From Wolfiporia cocos (taxonomy: Eukaryota; Basidiomycota; Agaricomycetes; Polyporales; Phaeolaceae): a stretch of 64,000 nt of DNA. The notes under the pieces are model-generated. The model was given only the letters and a program-made list of their open reading frames with translations. It ran no database searches and was not told where the DNA came from. Location: positions 1,550,001-1,614,000 of the forward strand of contig JACCLO010000005.1 of the NCBI GenBank assembly GCA_029448655.1. Reading direction: 5' to 3'. Both the position numbers and the translations under genes were made by a program. Shown here piece by piece: positions 40,459 through 51,700 of the stretch (position 1 is its first letter; each line of letters begins with the position of its first letter).

Positions 40459-41014
40459 TGTCACAAATTATTCCGCTAATAGTTTGGGACTCTCTCGCTA
40501 TAGGTTTCATAGGCGCCGCTATGTGCGCGCGCGCTTCCCTGTTCCTCAGCCACCTCCAGCGTCTCGTTCCTTCACCGTTTAGATCAGCTGACCCAGTAGT
40601 TTAGCGCTGTAGGGTAGCACGCACATCAGGTACTGTCACTCATGGTCACATTCGTTACATGCTCGTTACCTAGCACATGACTCATTAGCTACACGGTGCA
40701 CAGACCAGTAGTTTAGGGCGGTCTCGGTAGTATACACAAGCATGTATATAATACGACGGAATGTGGGCTTACTCCCCATTCCTAAGATTCTCGACAACTG
40801 GGCATAGCCCCTTACTCTCACCTCTTTGTGTGCGCTCTCTGGCCGGGGGCCCTGCTCGTCTTGCTTGTCTGTGAGCCTCTTCAACATGTCAACTTAGGAG
40901 CTCCCCTATGGGATACAGCCGACGTTCACCGCTGTTGCGGTCGCTCACTGCCTTGTAGGGCTAGTATGGATTCCCCTGTAGTACAGGGTCCCACAAACGT
41001 GTAAGTTTGTGTCA
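40459..41014 (+). repeat. Solo LTR of the second (TGTCAC) family
   Basis: 556 bp, TGTCACAAATTATTCC ... AAGTTTGTGTCA, target duplication CACTG at 40454-40458 and 41015-41019. TATA-like TGTATATAATACG and the conserved CCCCAT..TAAGATTCTCGACAA block are present. Confidence 0.92.
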
Positions 41015-42442
41015 CACTGTGGGGACAATGATTGTGGAGAAAGCGCAGCGCAGAAAGGGTATCGAGTGAAGCAGGAGGTTCAGCAGTATAGGCGAGAAAA
41101 CATGAAACCACAAGAGCATAAAGAATGCGAGAGCACGAGAGCACACAAGGCAGGAACATGAGAGAATGAGGTCGTTAGTAGATCTCATTGGTGAAATGCA
41201 GCCGGAGCGAGACAGGATACAGTAGTCCAGTGCCGGAGAAAGACCAGTTATCACCATTCTCGATGCCTTCATCATCACCACTGCCATCGCCTTCAACGTC
41301 ATTGAGATTGCCGGATTGCGAGAGAACGTTTACATCAATGTACTGTTGAGAAGGCTGTACGCCACCAAGGTCGAGCAAGACACGGCTGCTTGAAAGGCAT
41401 TTCGTTTGTGACCATGTGAGGTCATTGCCTGGACTACATGAGGTTGCATATGCAGAGTAGAAGAGGTGAACTGTACGGGCTTCATGTGCTGCACGAAAAC
41501 AGAGCTCTGCGTGGGTAACTGTAAAACTTCCGCGCCCGCCAATCCTTCATTATCAAGATGAGGGCGTTTGGCATTCCGGTACGCTGCCCGAGGTTGGGGG
41601 CGGGGAGTCGGGGTAATAGGTAGTCCGCGGGGCATAATTGATATAGTCGGGGCCTGCGTAAGAATATGTGAGGACACTAGGAACAGCAGACGTGATGAGA
41701 CACAAACCAGCGAGGTGCATGCCTGCACTCGCTGCCTGTTATAAACATGTGATGTTAAGCTATCCATTGCAAGCTTACCCGCTCCGCAGACCATTCAACG
41801 TCACCTTGTTGCTATAGCACCATCCCGTGCTATGCGATCGATCTGGAATTTTGACAAGAACAAGATGAAGTTTCAATGAATGCGTGCTCCGATTTATGGA
41901 TGCTTGGAGTATATCGATCCGTTGTACAATTGAGTCAGACCGTCTGTTTGTTTTCAGAGTAATTTTCACAATATACAGACACTCTGGGAACGTCTGATTT
42001 GTATAATGTACGTCAACTCAATTAAACACACACCGTTACTATGTGCACGTGCGCCACCCTTCCACCCTTCCGCCAATATATCTAATGTCTACAGTCTGAG
42101 TAAGCCTTGTGCGGCATATTGCTGCCTGCAATCAACTTGAACAGCCCTTCGGAACATGTGTTCAGGTTAGACAGAAGATCAGCGACAGCTATGCTCTTGC
42201 ACAGCTTACCAAGGGTTTACCTGAGTTTTTCTGCCCAGTCCAGCGCTTACCTGACCAACCGAGGTTGGCAACCGCTACCGGGGCAGATCAGGCAGCTCGC
42301 ATTTTGCTGATGATGCCCTCCAATCTCATCTGGCACGTTGTTGCAGGCAGGAGATGTGGAGGGTAAACCCCAGTGAAAGTACCACATATCCACGAGATAT
42401 CGATATATACTAGAGTGTACCAAAATATATCATTGCAAGAGT
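41015..42442 (-). other. Mostly gene-free; possible degraded coding fragment at 41172-41794
   Basis: Minus-strand frames 41794-41330 and 41378-41175 could be parts of one protein. The first has a Met-rich start MPRGLPITPTPRPQPRAAY; the second has an acidic segment DVEGDGSGDDEGIENGD. They are in different frames and no splice site joins them convincingly. No family recognised. The rest holds nothing identified except a CCCCAGTGA end sequence near 42372. Confidence 0.25.
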
Positions 42443-42615
42443 TTCAGTGCCGGAGATGCATCTTTAGAGACACCGCAAATGCATCTGGGGCACTATAAGT
42501 AATTGAGACAAGCGCCCATTAGTACCAAAATAAAGCATCATACACTGGGAATCGAACTAACAACCATGAGATCATTGCAAAACAGCGACCGAAACCACTT
42601 AGCAAAAGCGGTTTC
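42443..42615 (-). mobile_element. tRNA-derived SINE-like unit (left, minus strand)
   Basis: Read on the minus strand: A-box TTGCTAAGTGG (42605-42595), B-box GTTCGATTCC (42557-42548) 48 nt apart as in tRNAs, then a body with ATGCATCT words ending GCACTGAA at 42443. It mirrors the unit at 43617-43813. Not a functional tRNA: no acceptor stem closes the structure. Confidence 0.6.
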
Positions 42616-42885
42616 AGAAAGAAAGATCTTGTAGAAATATATAGTCAGTAATTGATATCATAAGGGTTGTAATAAAATTTAACATATGTCAGTAAGCTCA
42701 GGTGTTCCTTGAGCTCAGAATGCATCTCTTTGTTGGTGCATCCCACAATCCTTATGTCTCTGCAATGAGGTGAGGAAGCTGTTACAAATTACCTACAGGG
42801 CAATATGAAACATCACACTAAGGTGTGACTTGACAATTAAAAGCTACGGTGATGAAAGGGTGTTAAATGGGATCATATTGGCAAG

Positions 42886-43593
42886 TGTTACGGGTCGAAT
42901 ACCCGTTCGTATATTCGAGTCACGAATATAGATTGTTCTTCTGCACGTAGGCACGTTGCCGTATGCAAGGCAAATACTGGTTAGATGCCTTCGGGTCCTA
43001 AGTGAAGTCCTTAGGAGATCGGTTAATATCCAATACGCGTTAGAGGATATAATCTGTTCAAGTGCGAGTCGAATAGAATATAAGACTCGCCTAAGTCCGA
43101 GAAGTCAGTGTGCACTTCGAGGACTTAGTCGTTCGATTGCTCGAGTGAGAAATACTGAGCATATTTTCCTACATTTGAGAACGAGTATAAGACTTCTTGT
43201 TGATACAACAAGGTCAAGCTGAAGAGCCTCGACAGTAAATACATGAGTTTATATACTTCGTTAGGTCTTAGGGGTCAGGCCTGTCCCAGATGTCACCGAT
43301 ACTATCTACGCTATAGTGTCAAACGTTTGATAGGTATGTAGTGATATATCCGAGACAATGGATAGGAATGATGGCGGTTGAACGCCATCTATCAGCTAAT
43401 AAACGATGAACGTGAAACGACAGCAGAGTTGGATCTGCCAAAGATGAAACGAGCCGTTTAGACTAGTACAACTGGGGATGCGCCCAGTAGAATCACGAGT
43501 AGCCAGAGGGGTTGGTTGCGCAACAAGTCCCTGTATCGTATTCGCCCTATGGTGAGTTCTGTCGGTATTTGAAAAATCAAAATAACCGTAACA
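42886..43593 (-). repeat. Solo LTR (B/C family) between the SINE-like units
   Basis: 708 bp, TGTTACGGGT...AACCGTAACA, flanked by GGCAAG on both sides (42880-42885 and 43594-43599), a 6-bp duplication. Confidence 0.93.
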
Positions 43594-43616
43594 GGCAAGT
43601 ATGTGACTGCATACCA

Positions 43617-43813
43617 AGACCATTTAGTGAAGTGGTACAGGTTATGACTTCGCTGATTCCGGGTTAAGTGTTCGAACCCTGTGCATGTATTTCTTGCACA
43701 GATGCATCTTATTTTATTCAGATGCATCTACGCAGCACGCTTGGGTGTTAATATTGCTTAGAGTGCCCCAGATGCATCTGCCATGTCTCTAAAGATGCAT
43801 CTCCAGCACTGAA
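43617..43813 (+). mobile_element. tRNA-derived SINE-like unit (right, plus strand)
   Basis: A-box TAGTGAAGTGG (43625-43635), B-box GTTCGAACCC (43670-43679), then a body with repeated AGATGCATCT words and the tail TCTCTAAAGATGCATCTCCAGCACTGAA (written here only as positions 43787-43813 in effect). The last ~60 bp are an inverted copy of 42443-42500. Head-to-head with the left unit, which together form a palindromic arrangement interrupted by the solo LTR. Confidence 0.6.
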
Positions 43814-45232
43814 GTCCCTCATCATTGAGATATCCATATATACTAGAATATATCAAAAGCTATTTGACACAGATGTCTCTGTGGGACTCACCAAGCCAGT
43901 ATCCTACTAGGCGACTTGGAGAGGAAGAGGTTATCAGACGCAGCAGGGTGGAATATGCTTCTACGGCGTACGCCGAGAAGAATAGAACTAAAGTTAAAGG
44001 GCATCAAGCCCCTACTTATATACATGTGTGGCGGGAGGGCACGTGCTACTAGCTAGTACTGCCTTACCGGGTTATGTGGCTTTGCCAAGTGGCGAAGCTT
44101 ATCTTATCTACTTTGTTTGGACTCTCCATAGAATGGCCGTGGCAGGCCCTAATGGCCGAACCAATCGTATGAGAGGGATTTGCATTGTTATCTCTTAGGA
44201 ACGCGGGCGCAGCCCGGGTATAGAGGAAGCTGGTTGCCGGATACCGTGAGGTATAATGGCGATTGGCCGTGCTTCGTTGGATGACCAAGGCGAGATGCCG
44301 AGGTCGTTATGCCATTGGACGGGAAGTTCCGTGGCATGTGTTACAGCCTGGTCCGGATGGTTGCCGGGGCATGTGTTGGACTTAGCCGTGAGGCGAGGTC
44401 CGGTGTTTGGGCAACGCCGTGATGGCAGAAGCCCGGGACTTGGAGAACGCCGAGTCCGTGGGAGGCCGAGAAGGCCGTGACCTATAGCGATATTGCCTTG
44501 TTGCTAATATAGTGCTGTATGGTCGTGTTGCCATTATTATGCGAAGGTGTGGCGCGCCTGAGGTGCCATTGTGATCAAGGATCTTATGGCGGTGGGAAGC
44601 CGTGAAGGCCGACCCAATAGTACAAGGCCGCGAGGCACTGTTTGTACATGTGGACATTATTATGCGAGCGTGCCGCGCTCGGCCTGTCATTGTGATCAAG
44701 GATCTTATGACGTGGCAGGTCTAGCTCTGACGGGCGAGACCTATGACGTAGCTGTAGTGTTGCTATTGGACCGGAAGGTACCGTAGCATTATGTAAGCTG
44801 GTCATGTGGTTGATAAGCCCAGTTAAGAGCTTGTTGTGTGGCAATGGGAGTTAACCCGTAGATAACTTGTAGTTAGACGTATAAATCCCGGATAAATTGC
44901 TATAATCATAGGAAAAATGCTGTAAGCCCCAGATAAATCTGTGACACTATTTGCCAAGAGTCTGGGTGGTATGATTACCCATGCCAAGACTTTTGTCCTA
45001 CCCATACATACTCATTGATATGTCCTCGTCAATAAAAGTCACATATGAGTTTATTTTGAGCTGACGTCAAGTTGAGTTCATCACTGACTGAGTCTGTTCA
45101 TCAGCAAAACGCAAGATGACTTATCAGTGCTGGAGGTGGCTTATCAGTACTGGAGGTACTTGCCAATTGAGGAAGAATCTTATCTCTGTAGATAAGCACT
45201 GATAAGATTGACAGCAATGTGACATTCAATCG
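43814..45232. other. Gene-free repeat-like stretch with local tandem duplications
   Basis: No gene seen. A ~120-bp segment is duplicated in tandem (about 44530-44590 and 44652-44710, both containing CATTATTATGCGA and CATTGTGATCAAGGATCTTATG). A 21-bp unit (GCTTATCAGTACTGGAGGT) is duplicated at about 45119-45160. The stretch 44250-44480 is rich in GCCGTG words. Confidence 0.45.
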
Positions 45233-45237
45233 CCACT

Positions 45238-45944
45238 TGTTACGGGTCGAATACCCGTTCGTATATTCGAGTTGCGAATATAAATCGTTCTTCTGCACGT
45301 AGGCACGTCGCCATATGCAAGGCAAATACTCGTTAGATGCCTTCAAGTCCTAGGTGAAGTTCCTAAGAGATCGTATAATATCCAATACGCGTTAGAGGAT
45401 ATAATCTGTTCTGGTGCGAGTCGTATAGAATATAAGACTCGCCTAAGTCCGAGAAGTCAGTGTGCACTTCGAGGACTTGGTCGTTCGGTTGCTCGAGCGA
45501 GAAATACTGAGCGTAGTTTCCTACGTTTGAGAACGAGTATAAGACTTCTTGTTTGTACAACAAGGTCGAGCTGAAGAGCCTCGACAGTAAATACATGAGT
45601 TTATATACTATGTTAGGTTTCAAGGGTCAAGCCTGTCCCAGATGTCACCGATACTATCTATGCTATAGTACCAAATGTTTGATAAGTATGTAGTGATATA
45701 TCCGAAATGATAGATAGGAATGACGGCGGTTGAACGCCATCTATCAGCTAATAAATGATAAATATGAAACGGTGGCAGAGTTGGATCTGCCAAAGATGAG
45801 ATGTGCCCTACATGCTAGTACAACTGGGGATGCGCCCAGTAGAGTCACGAGTAGCCAGGGGGTTGGTTGCGCAACAAGTCCCTGTATCGTATTCGCCCGG
45901 TGGTGAGTTCTGTCGATATTCGAAAAGTCAAAATAACCGTAACA
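45238..45944 (-). repeat. Solo LTR (B/C family)
   Basis: 707 bp, TGTTACGGGT...AACCGTAACA, target duplication CCACT at 45233-45237 and 45945-45949. Confidence 0.95.
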
Positions 45945-45954
45945 CCACTCTGAA

Positions 45955-46584
45955 TGTTACGGGTCGAATACCCGTTCGTATATTCGAGTCGCAAATATAA
46001 ATCGTTCTTCTGCACGTAGGCACATCGCCGTATGCAAGGCAAATACTCGTTAGATGCCTTCAAGTCCTAGGTGAAGTTCCTAGGGGATCGTGTAATATCC
46101 AATACGCGTTAGAGGATATAATCGGTTCAGGTGCGAGTCAAATAGAATATAAGACTCGCCTAAGTCCAAGAAGTCAGCATGCACTTCGAGGATTGTACAA
46201 CAAGGTCGAGCTGAAGAGCCTCGACAGTAAGTACATGAGTTTATATACTTCGTTAGGTCTTAGGGGTCGAGTCTGTCCCAGATGTCACCGATACTATCTA
46301 TGCTATAGTATCAAACGTTTGATAGGTATGCAGTGATATACCTGAGACGATAGATAAGAATGATGACGGTTGAACGTCATCTATCAGCTAATAGACGATG
46401 AACATGAAATGGTGACAGAGTTGGATCTGCCAAAGATGAGACGTGCCCTACATGCTAGTACAACTGGGGATGCGCCTAGTATAGTCACGAGTAGCCAGGG
46501 GGTTGGTTGCGCAACAAGTCCCTGTATCGTATTCGCCCGGTGGTGAGTTCTGTCGATATTCGAAAAATCAAAATAACCGTAACA
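45955..46584 (-). repeat. Solo LTR (B/C family) with internal deletion
   Basis: 630 bp; lacks ~77 bp present in other copies (the segment between CACTTCGAGGA and TTGTACAACAAGG). Target duplication CTGAA at 45950-45954 and 46585-46589, directly abutting the target copy of the preceding LTR. Confidence 0.94.
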
Positions 46585-46590
46585 CTGAAC

Positions 46591-48053
46591 TTACAGTGCT
46601 TTTGTTACAGGTTGTATACTCATTTGTTATATTTGAATTGCAAATATAAATCTTCTGCACTAAGTCCCGCAGACATGTGCAAGGCTAAGTAATATTCTGT
46701 TCATATAAAGCCTTCAACCTCTAAGTCACAAAGACTTGAGAGGGTTGTTCAATATTTAGTATGTCATTACTGAATATATCTATGCAAGTTGAAAGATAAA
46801 TGACAATGACTTGGCTAAGTCCAAGAAGTCAGAGTGCACTTTGAGGATCTAGTCATTCAGGGCTTGGAATATACTGAGCATAGTTTCCTACATTTGAGAA
46901 CAAGTATAAGACTTCTTGTTTGTACAACAAGGTCAAGCTGAAGAGCCTTGACACTAGTTACAGGAGCTTACATACTATGCTAAGTGTTAAGAGTCCTGTC
47001 AGTCCCAGATGTCACTGATACTATCTACATCATAGCCTGAAATGTATGATAGGTATGCAATGATATATCCAAAGTGATAGATAACAATGATACTGCAGTT
47101 GAACACCATCTATTAATCATGGAATGATAAATATGAAACAAGGGCAGAGTTGGATCTGCCAGTCTGAGATGAGCCCTATACACTAGTACAACTGGGGTTG
47201 CACCCAGTAGAGTCACAAGTAGCCAGGGGGTTGGTTGCACAATAAGTCCCTGTATCATATTCACCCAATGGTGAGTTCTGTGAGTGTTCGAAAAATTCAA
47301 ATAACTGTAACAGCTTTCAAAAATCATTGGCATGTGCCATTCTTGAGCCTATTTTTGATTTCGAAAAATAAAAATCAATGATTGGTTCCCTAAGAAGCGT
47401 CCTGTAAGCACATGACTGCCACTGTGTGTGTGTTCTTCAACTCTCATGCCCAGACAGTAAACACCAATGCTCAGATGGGAAACTCCTTCAGATTACAGCT
47501 ATTTATGACACAACACATTTTTCTCTATCATGTCAACCAATAAAGAAGCTACTATTTAGGGTATGTGCACGTGGCTGTAGCCTGCTATAGCCTGCTGGCC
47601 AGTGCTTGTGTCCCAGCTCCAATATGGTCTGTCAACACATCACTCAACACTTGTGCACTAAGGCTATGGGGATTTGGGCAGTACATAATGCAATGCTTGA
47701 AGCCACCTGCAATTTTCTGCAGAGTGAAAAATTACTCACAAAATTGCATGCTTTGCACACTCAGCTGTGGCACATCCTTGTTGTCATGGTCCTCAGGCTC
47801 ATCAAAATGATAGAAGCAGGACTATCAGCAGGCAGTATTGAGCAGCAGAGTCAGTGAACACAAAACAAAAAGTATGCAAGTTAGCCAGAGTTAGTCTCTC
47901 ACATGGTATTGGCACTCTAGCCACATACCCTAAATGGTAGCTTCCTTATTGGTTGACACAATCGAGAAAAACGCGTTGTGTCATTGAATTTCCGAAATAG
48001 CTGTAAAAATAGGCTCGAGAACGGCATGCCAATGATTTCCGAAAGCGCTGTAA
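46591..48053. mobile_element. Foldback/TIR element with long inverted arms, split by a solo LTR
   Basis: Left end TTACAGTGCTTTC at 46591, continuing after the LTR at 47313 as CAAAAATCATTGGCATG...; right end ...CATGCCAATGATTTCCGAAAGCGCTGTAA at 48030-48053. The arms extend inward to about 47566 and 47928 (GTCAACCAATAA(A/G)GAAGCTAC(T/C)ATTTAGGGTATGTG), over 130 bp of inverted homology. The left arm has an extra ~130 bp. The ~360-bp core has no convincing ORF. No clear target duplication. Probably a non-autonomous DNA transposon; family not recognised. Confidence 0.65.
46603..47312 (-). repeat. Diverged, CpG-depleted solo LTR (B/C family)
   Basis: 710 bp, TGTTACAGGTTGTATAC ... AACTGTAACA, target duplication GCTTT at 46598-46602 and 47313-47317. 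Against the other copies most differences are C-to-T or G-to-A at CpG sites (for example CGGGTCGAATACCCGTTCG has become CAGGTTGTATACTCATTTG). Confidence 0.92.
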
Positions 48054-48702
48054 TCATTTGGTGGGACACATTGCGAACCGACGTTGCTCCTCCCCTGATT
48101 GGGCCATTAATTGATCACTCGATCACGCGCATCACTTGTTCCTCCATATGTGGCAGTGCTTGGGTTCTCCATATTGCTGCAAATTATGGCTACTACATGC
48201 TATATACCACTCCACACGAGCGCACAAGAGTCCGCGAGCACCACACACACCAATGGACAATCCAACATAAGACACAACCCCCGCGGCGAAGCGGAATAAG
48301 CAGCGAGGCCGAGTCCATGCAATACGAATATGTGTACGTATAGAGTCTCTGTCTGTATTGTGTCTGTAATTGTATGTGCAGCCAATGCAATGCGTCTGAT
48401 GGTACACGATGCGAACGTCCGACCCGCCCTGGCAAGCAACGGGCTCCGAAGCGTAACTAGGGCTAAACACCTCGAATGTACCAGTCGAAAAAAAATTGAA
48501 GAAACTAAATCTGAAGGTCACGAGAATGTGCGACTGAGAGGCTTGAAGTGCGGAGTGGACGCGTGCAACGAGCGACGTCAGCAATGGGCGGAGGAACACG
48601 GCCGGGCTATAGACACAAAGACACATGAACAACGGTTCAGAAACCAGACGATGGCTGAAACTCACCAGAGCTGCACAGGACAAGCCCGCCTGCAGGCGCG
48701 CA
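48054..48702. other. Intergenic region downstream of the low-complexity gene
   Basis: No gene supported. Should contain the 3' UTR of the minus-strand gene ending at 48703. Confidence 0.4.
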
Positions 48703-51700
48703 TCACGAGATGACCGTCTGCCGCCTCTGCTGGCTCGGCCTGCTCAATATCTGGAAGCCAGACTGCGGGATCGCCCACGAGCTCCGCGCCTCGCTCACCA
48801 CGACCGGCGCCGGCATCGACGACGCATGGTGCGCGGCCGGGCGCGCAGCAGGGGCGGCCGGCGTCGGCGTCGGCGCCGACCTCGTCGCGCGCCGCTCCTC
48901 GGGCCGCCCTTCACGACTTCTGCTCTGGCTCTGGCTCTGGCTCTGGGCCTGCGGGTATCCCTGCGGCGCGCGGGGGAGGTCCGCGTCCGCGCTCACGCGG
49001 CGGTGGTGCGTCTGGCCGCGCGAGGACGACTGCGCCTGCTCGGCGCCTGCGCGCGTGCCCGTGTGCTGCGGCACGCTCGCGCGAACGGCGCCCCTGCCCG
49101 CGGACGGCGGGAACGCGTCGCGCGCCGCGTGCTTGCTTGTCGGCGACGAGCTGTGCGCGCGCGGCTGCTGCTGCTGCTGCTGCTCTTGCGGGCGGTGCGA
49201 CGCGTGCGGCGGGGTGGGCGACGAGTCGTGCGACCGGCGCGCCTGGCCTTGGCCTGCGCTCTGGTTCTGGCTTTGTCCGGTGGTGTGGCTCTGGCTCTGG
49301 CTGTGGGAGGGACTGTGTCCCTGGCTCGTGCGCGAGGGCGGGCGGCCGTACTGCTGCATCATGAACGGCGGCGTCGGCGGGAGGAGGGGCTCCATCATCG
49401 GCATCCCATACCCGGGCATCGGGACGGGCACCGGCACGGGCATCGGGACCGCCATCATCGGCATCGGCGCCATGTTCATCATCCCCATGTTCATGCTCAT
49501 CCGGTTCATGTTCATGTTCATGTTCATGCCCATGTTCATCCCCGGGCCCGCCATCCACACCGGCGCGGGCGACGGCGCGGGCGAGGACATGGACGACCGG
49601 CGGTCGCGCGCGCCCGCGTCGGCGGACGCCATGGAGCTGCGGTTCGCCGGGCTGTCGCTGCCCCGCCGCTCGCGGGGGCGGACGTCCGGCGCGCTTGTCG
49701 ACCGGGGCGCGGTGGCCGGATTCGCAGGGTGCGGCGGGGCGAGATGGTGCGACTGCTGCGACGCGGACCCGCGCTGGCTTCCACTAGCGCTGGCATTCGC
49801 GCTCGGCGCGGGGGACCCCTCCCGCACGCCTCTCGACACGGGCGGCGGCGGCGCGGGGGACGTATTCCTCTGCTGGCGTGCCGCGGGCTCGCTCGACCTC
49901 CGCGCGTCGTACGCCGGACGCCTGTACATCTCCTCGCGCTCCCTGCTCGCCTGCCTCGCGCTCTCCCTCTTGTCCCTCGCCCACTCGATGCCCACGCTCG
50001 CGCCCGCCGCGCCCTCCACCCCAGCAAGCATCGGCTGCACGAACTGCCTGCTGTCCCGCGCGCGGGCGCGGGCCGCGGCGACCTCCTCCTGGTACATCCG
50101 CCGCCGGCGCTCCTCCTCCTTCTCCCAGCGCACGCGCTCCTCGCGCTCCCGCCTTGCGCGCTCCTCCTCCTCGCGCTCGTGGCGCGCCTGCTCCTCGGCC
50201 TTCGCGCGCCGCGCGCGCTCCGCGGCGAGGAAGCGCTCCTTCTCGAGGCGCTGCTGGCGGATGCGCTGCATGTACCCGAGCGGGATGTTCTCCTTGCGTT
50301 CCGCGGCGTCCGCGTCGCGCTCGCGCGGGGCCTCGGCGAAGCGCACCGCGGGGCGCGGTCGCGCGGCGGGGAGCGCGGTGATCGTCGCGGACGACGTGCT
50401 CGTGCTCGCCGCGGGCGACGACGACGCGGAGCCCGACGACGCGGGGGACTCGGCGCCCGCGCGCGACGGGTGCTGCTCGGAGCCTTCTGCGTGCTTCTCG
50501 TCGGCGGGGGACCACGGGTTGGGCAGCGCGGCGCTCTGTGCGGTGCGCAGGGGCGACGGCACCGACTTGTACGGCTGCGCGCGGGGCGTGCCTGTGAAGG
50601 TGATGCAGAAGAGAGTCAGTGGCATGTCCAGCTGGGAGCTCGTCTCGGCGCATGAGCAGCGGGGCAAAGCGAGCGCACTCTGCGTACACGCATGGGAGCG
50701 CGATGCAATGATATATGCCTGCAAGCGGCAAGTGCTGCGCACTGTTGGGGAGACGCCACCACGCGCCAGGCAGTCGGGCAGTCGGCGCGAAGACGGCGCC
50801 GACCGTAGCCCAGGCGTGGCGACCGCCGATGCGCCCGATCTGATGCACGCCACCATCGACAGAAGACGGGCGGACGGATGCTTACCTGTCGTCTTCCCCG
50901 CACTCGCGCCGCCCGACGTCAGCGGTGGCGTCAGTGGGCCCTCCGACGCCGGGCTCACGGGCGATGTCGTCAGCGGCGGCGTGCTGCTCCCGTCCGCCGC
51001 GACCGCCGTCGATATCGACAGCGTCGATATTGCGTGCAGGATCTCCGCGCCGAGTTCGCCCAGCACCTCGCCTGCTTCGTCCTCCGCAGCGGGTGCCCAC
51101 GCCTGTGCGGCATGGCGCGGCTGTGGTCCCGTCTCCGGCAGAACCGCACGGGGAAACTCGACCTGTGCCTGCGCGGAATCGTCGGGGTTGTACGTGCCGG
51201 CGAGCAGCTCGAGCGCCTCGCTGAACTCGATCGCCTCGACGCCGAGGCCCGTGCCGACGACCGCGGTCGCGACCAGCCCCGGCTCATTGTCCGCGGGGAG
51301 GTACACTGCGACCCGGTCTTCGAAGCACGGACGGCTCGCCCAGCGCTGCAAGCCCTCGCTGAACTGGCTCACCTGCCACGGCTGCACGACGGCGATGTCG
51401 TCAAGGTGTACGCTGGGCGTCCTGCGTGCCGGGGCGCCACTCCGCTGGGCGAACGTGGCGAGCGCACGTTCGTCGGCTCGGCTGAGCGGGTGCGACAGCT
51501 TCGCGCGGACACGCCTGTGAAAAAGATGGGGGAGGAGTGCACCCTCGGGGTAGTAGTGCGACGGCCGGGAGGGGGAACAGGTGTTGGACGAACGTGGGAA
51601 CAACGGCGCACCGGGGACGCGCAGCAGCGGCGGGGGTGCGCACGGGGGCAGGAGACCGTTCTGCGCGAGCACCCGCGCGTAGTCGGCAGGCGCGAGCGGC

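Noticed and set aside
42540..43680. Functional tRNA genes at 42548-42605 and 43625-43679
   Set aside because: A- and B-boxes are good but no acceptor stem closes and the 3' sequence continues into repeat bodies; interpreted as SINE-like heads.
12638..47312. Regularly repeated ~707-bp sequences as a satellite or CRISPR-like array
   Set aside because: Each is a complete LTR with its own target duplication and unrelated flanks.
48625..51520. Two very long + strand open frames (48625-50655 and 48710-51520)
   Set aside because: They are antisense shadows of the GC-rich minus-strand gene. Their composition is dominated by Arg/Ala/Gly or Cys/Ser runs expected from reversed codons, while the minus strand has coherent low-complexity blocks and a canonical intron.
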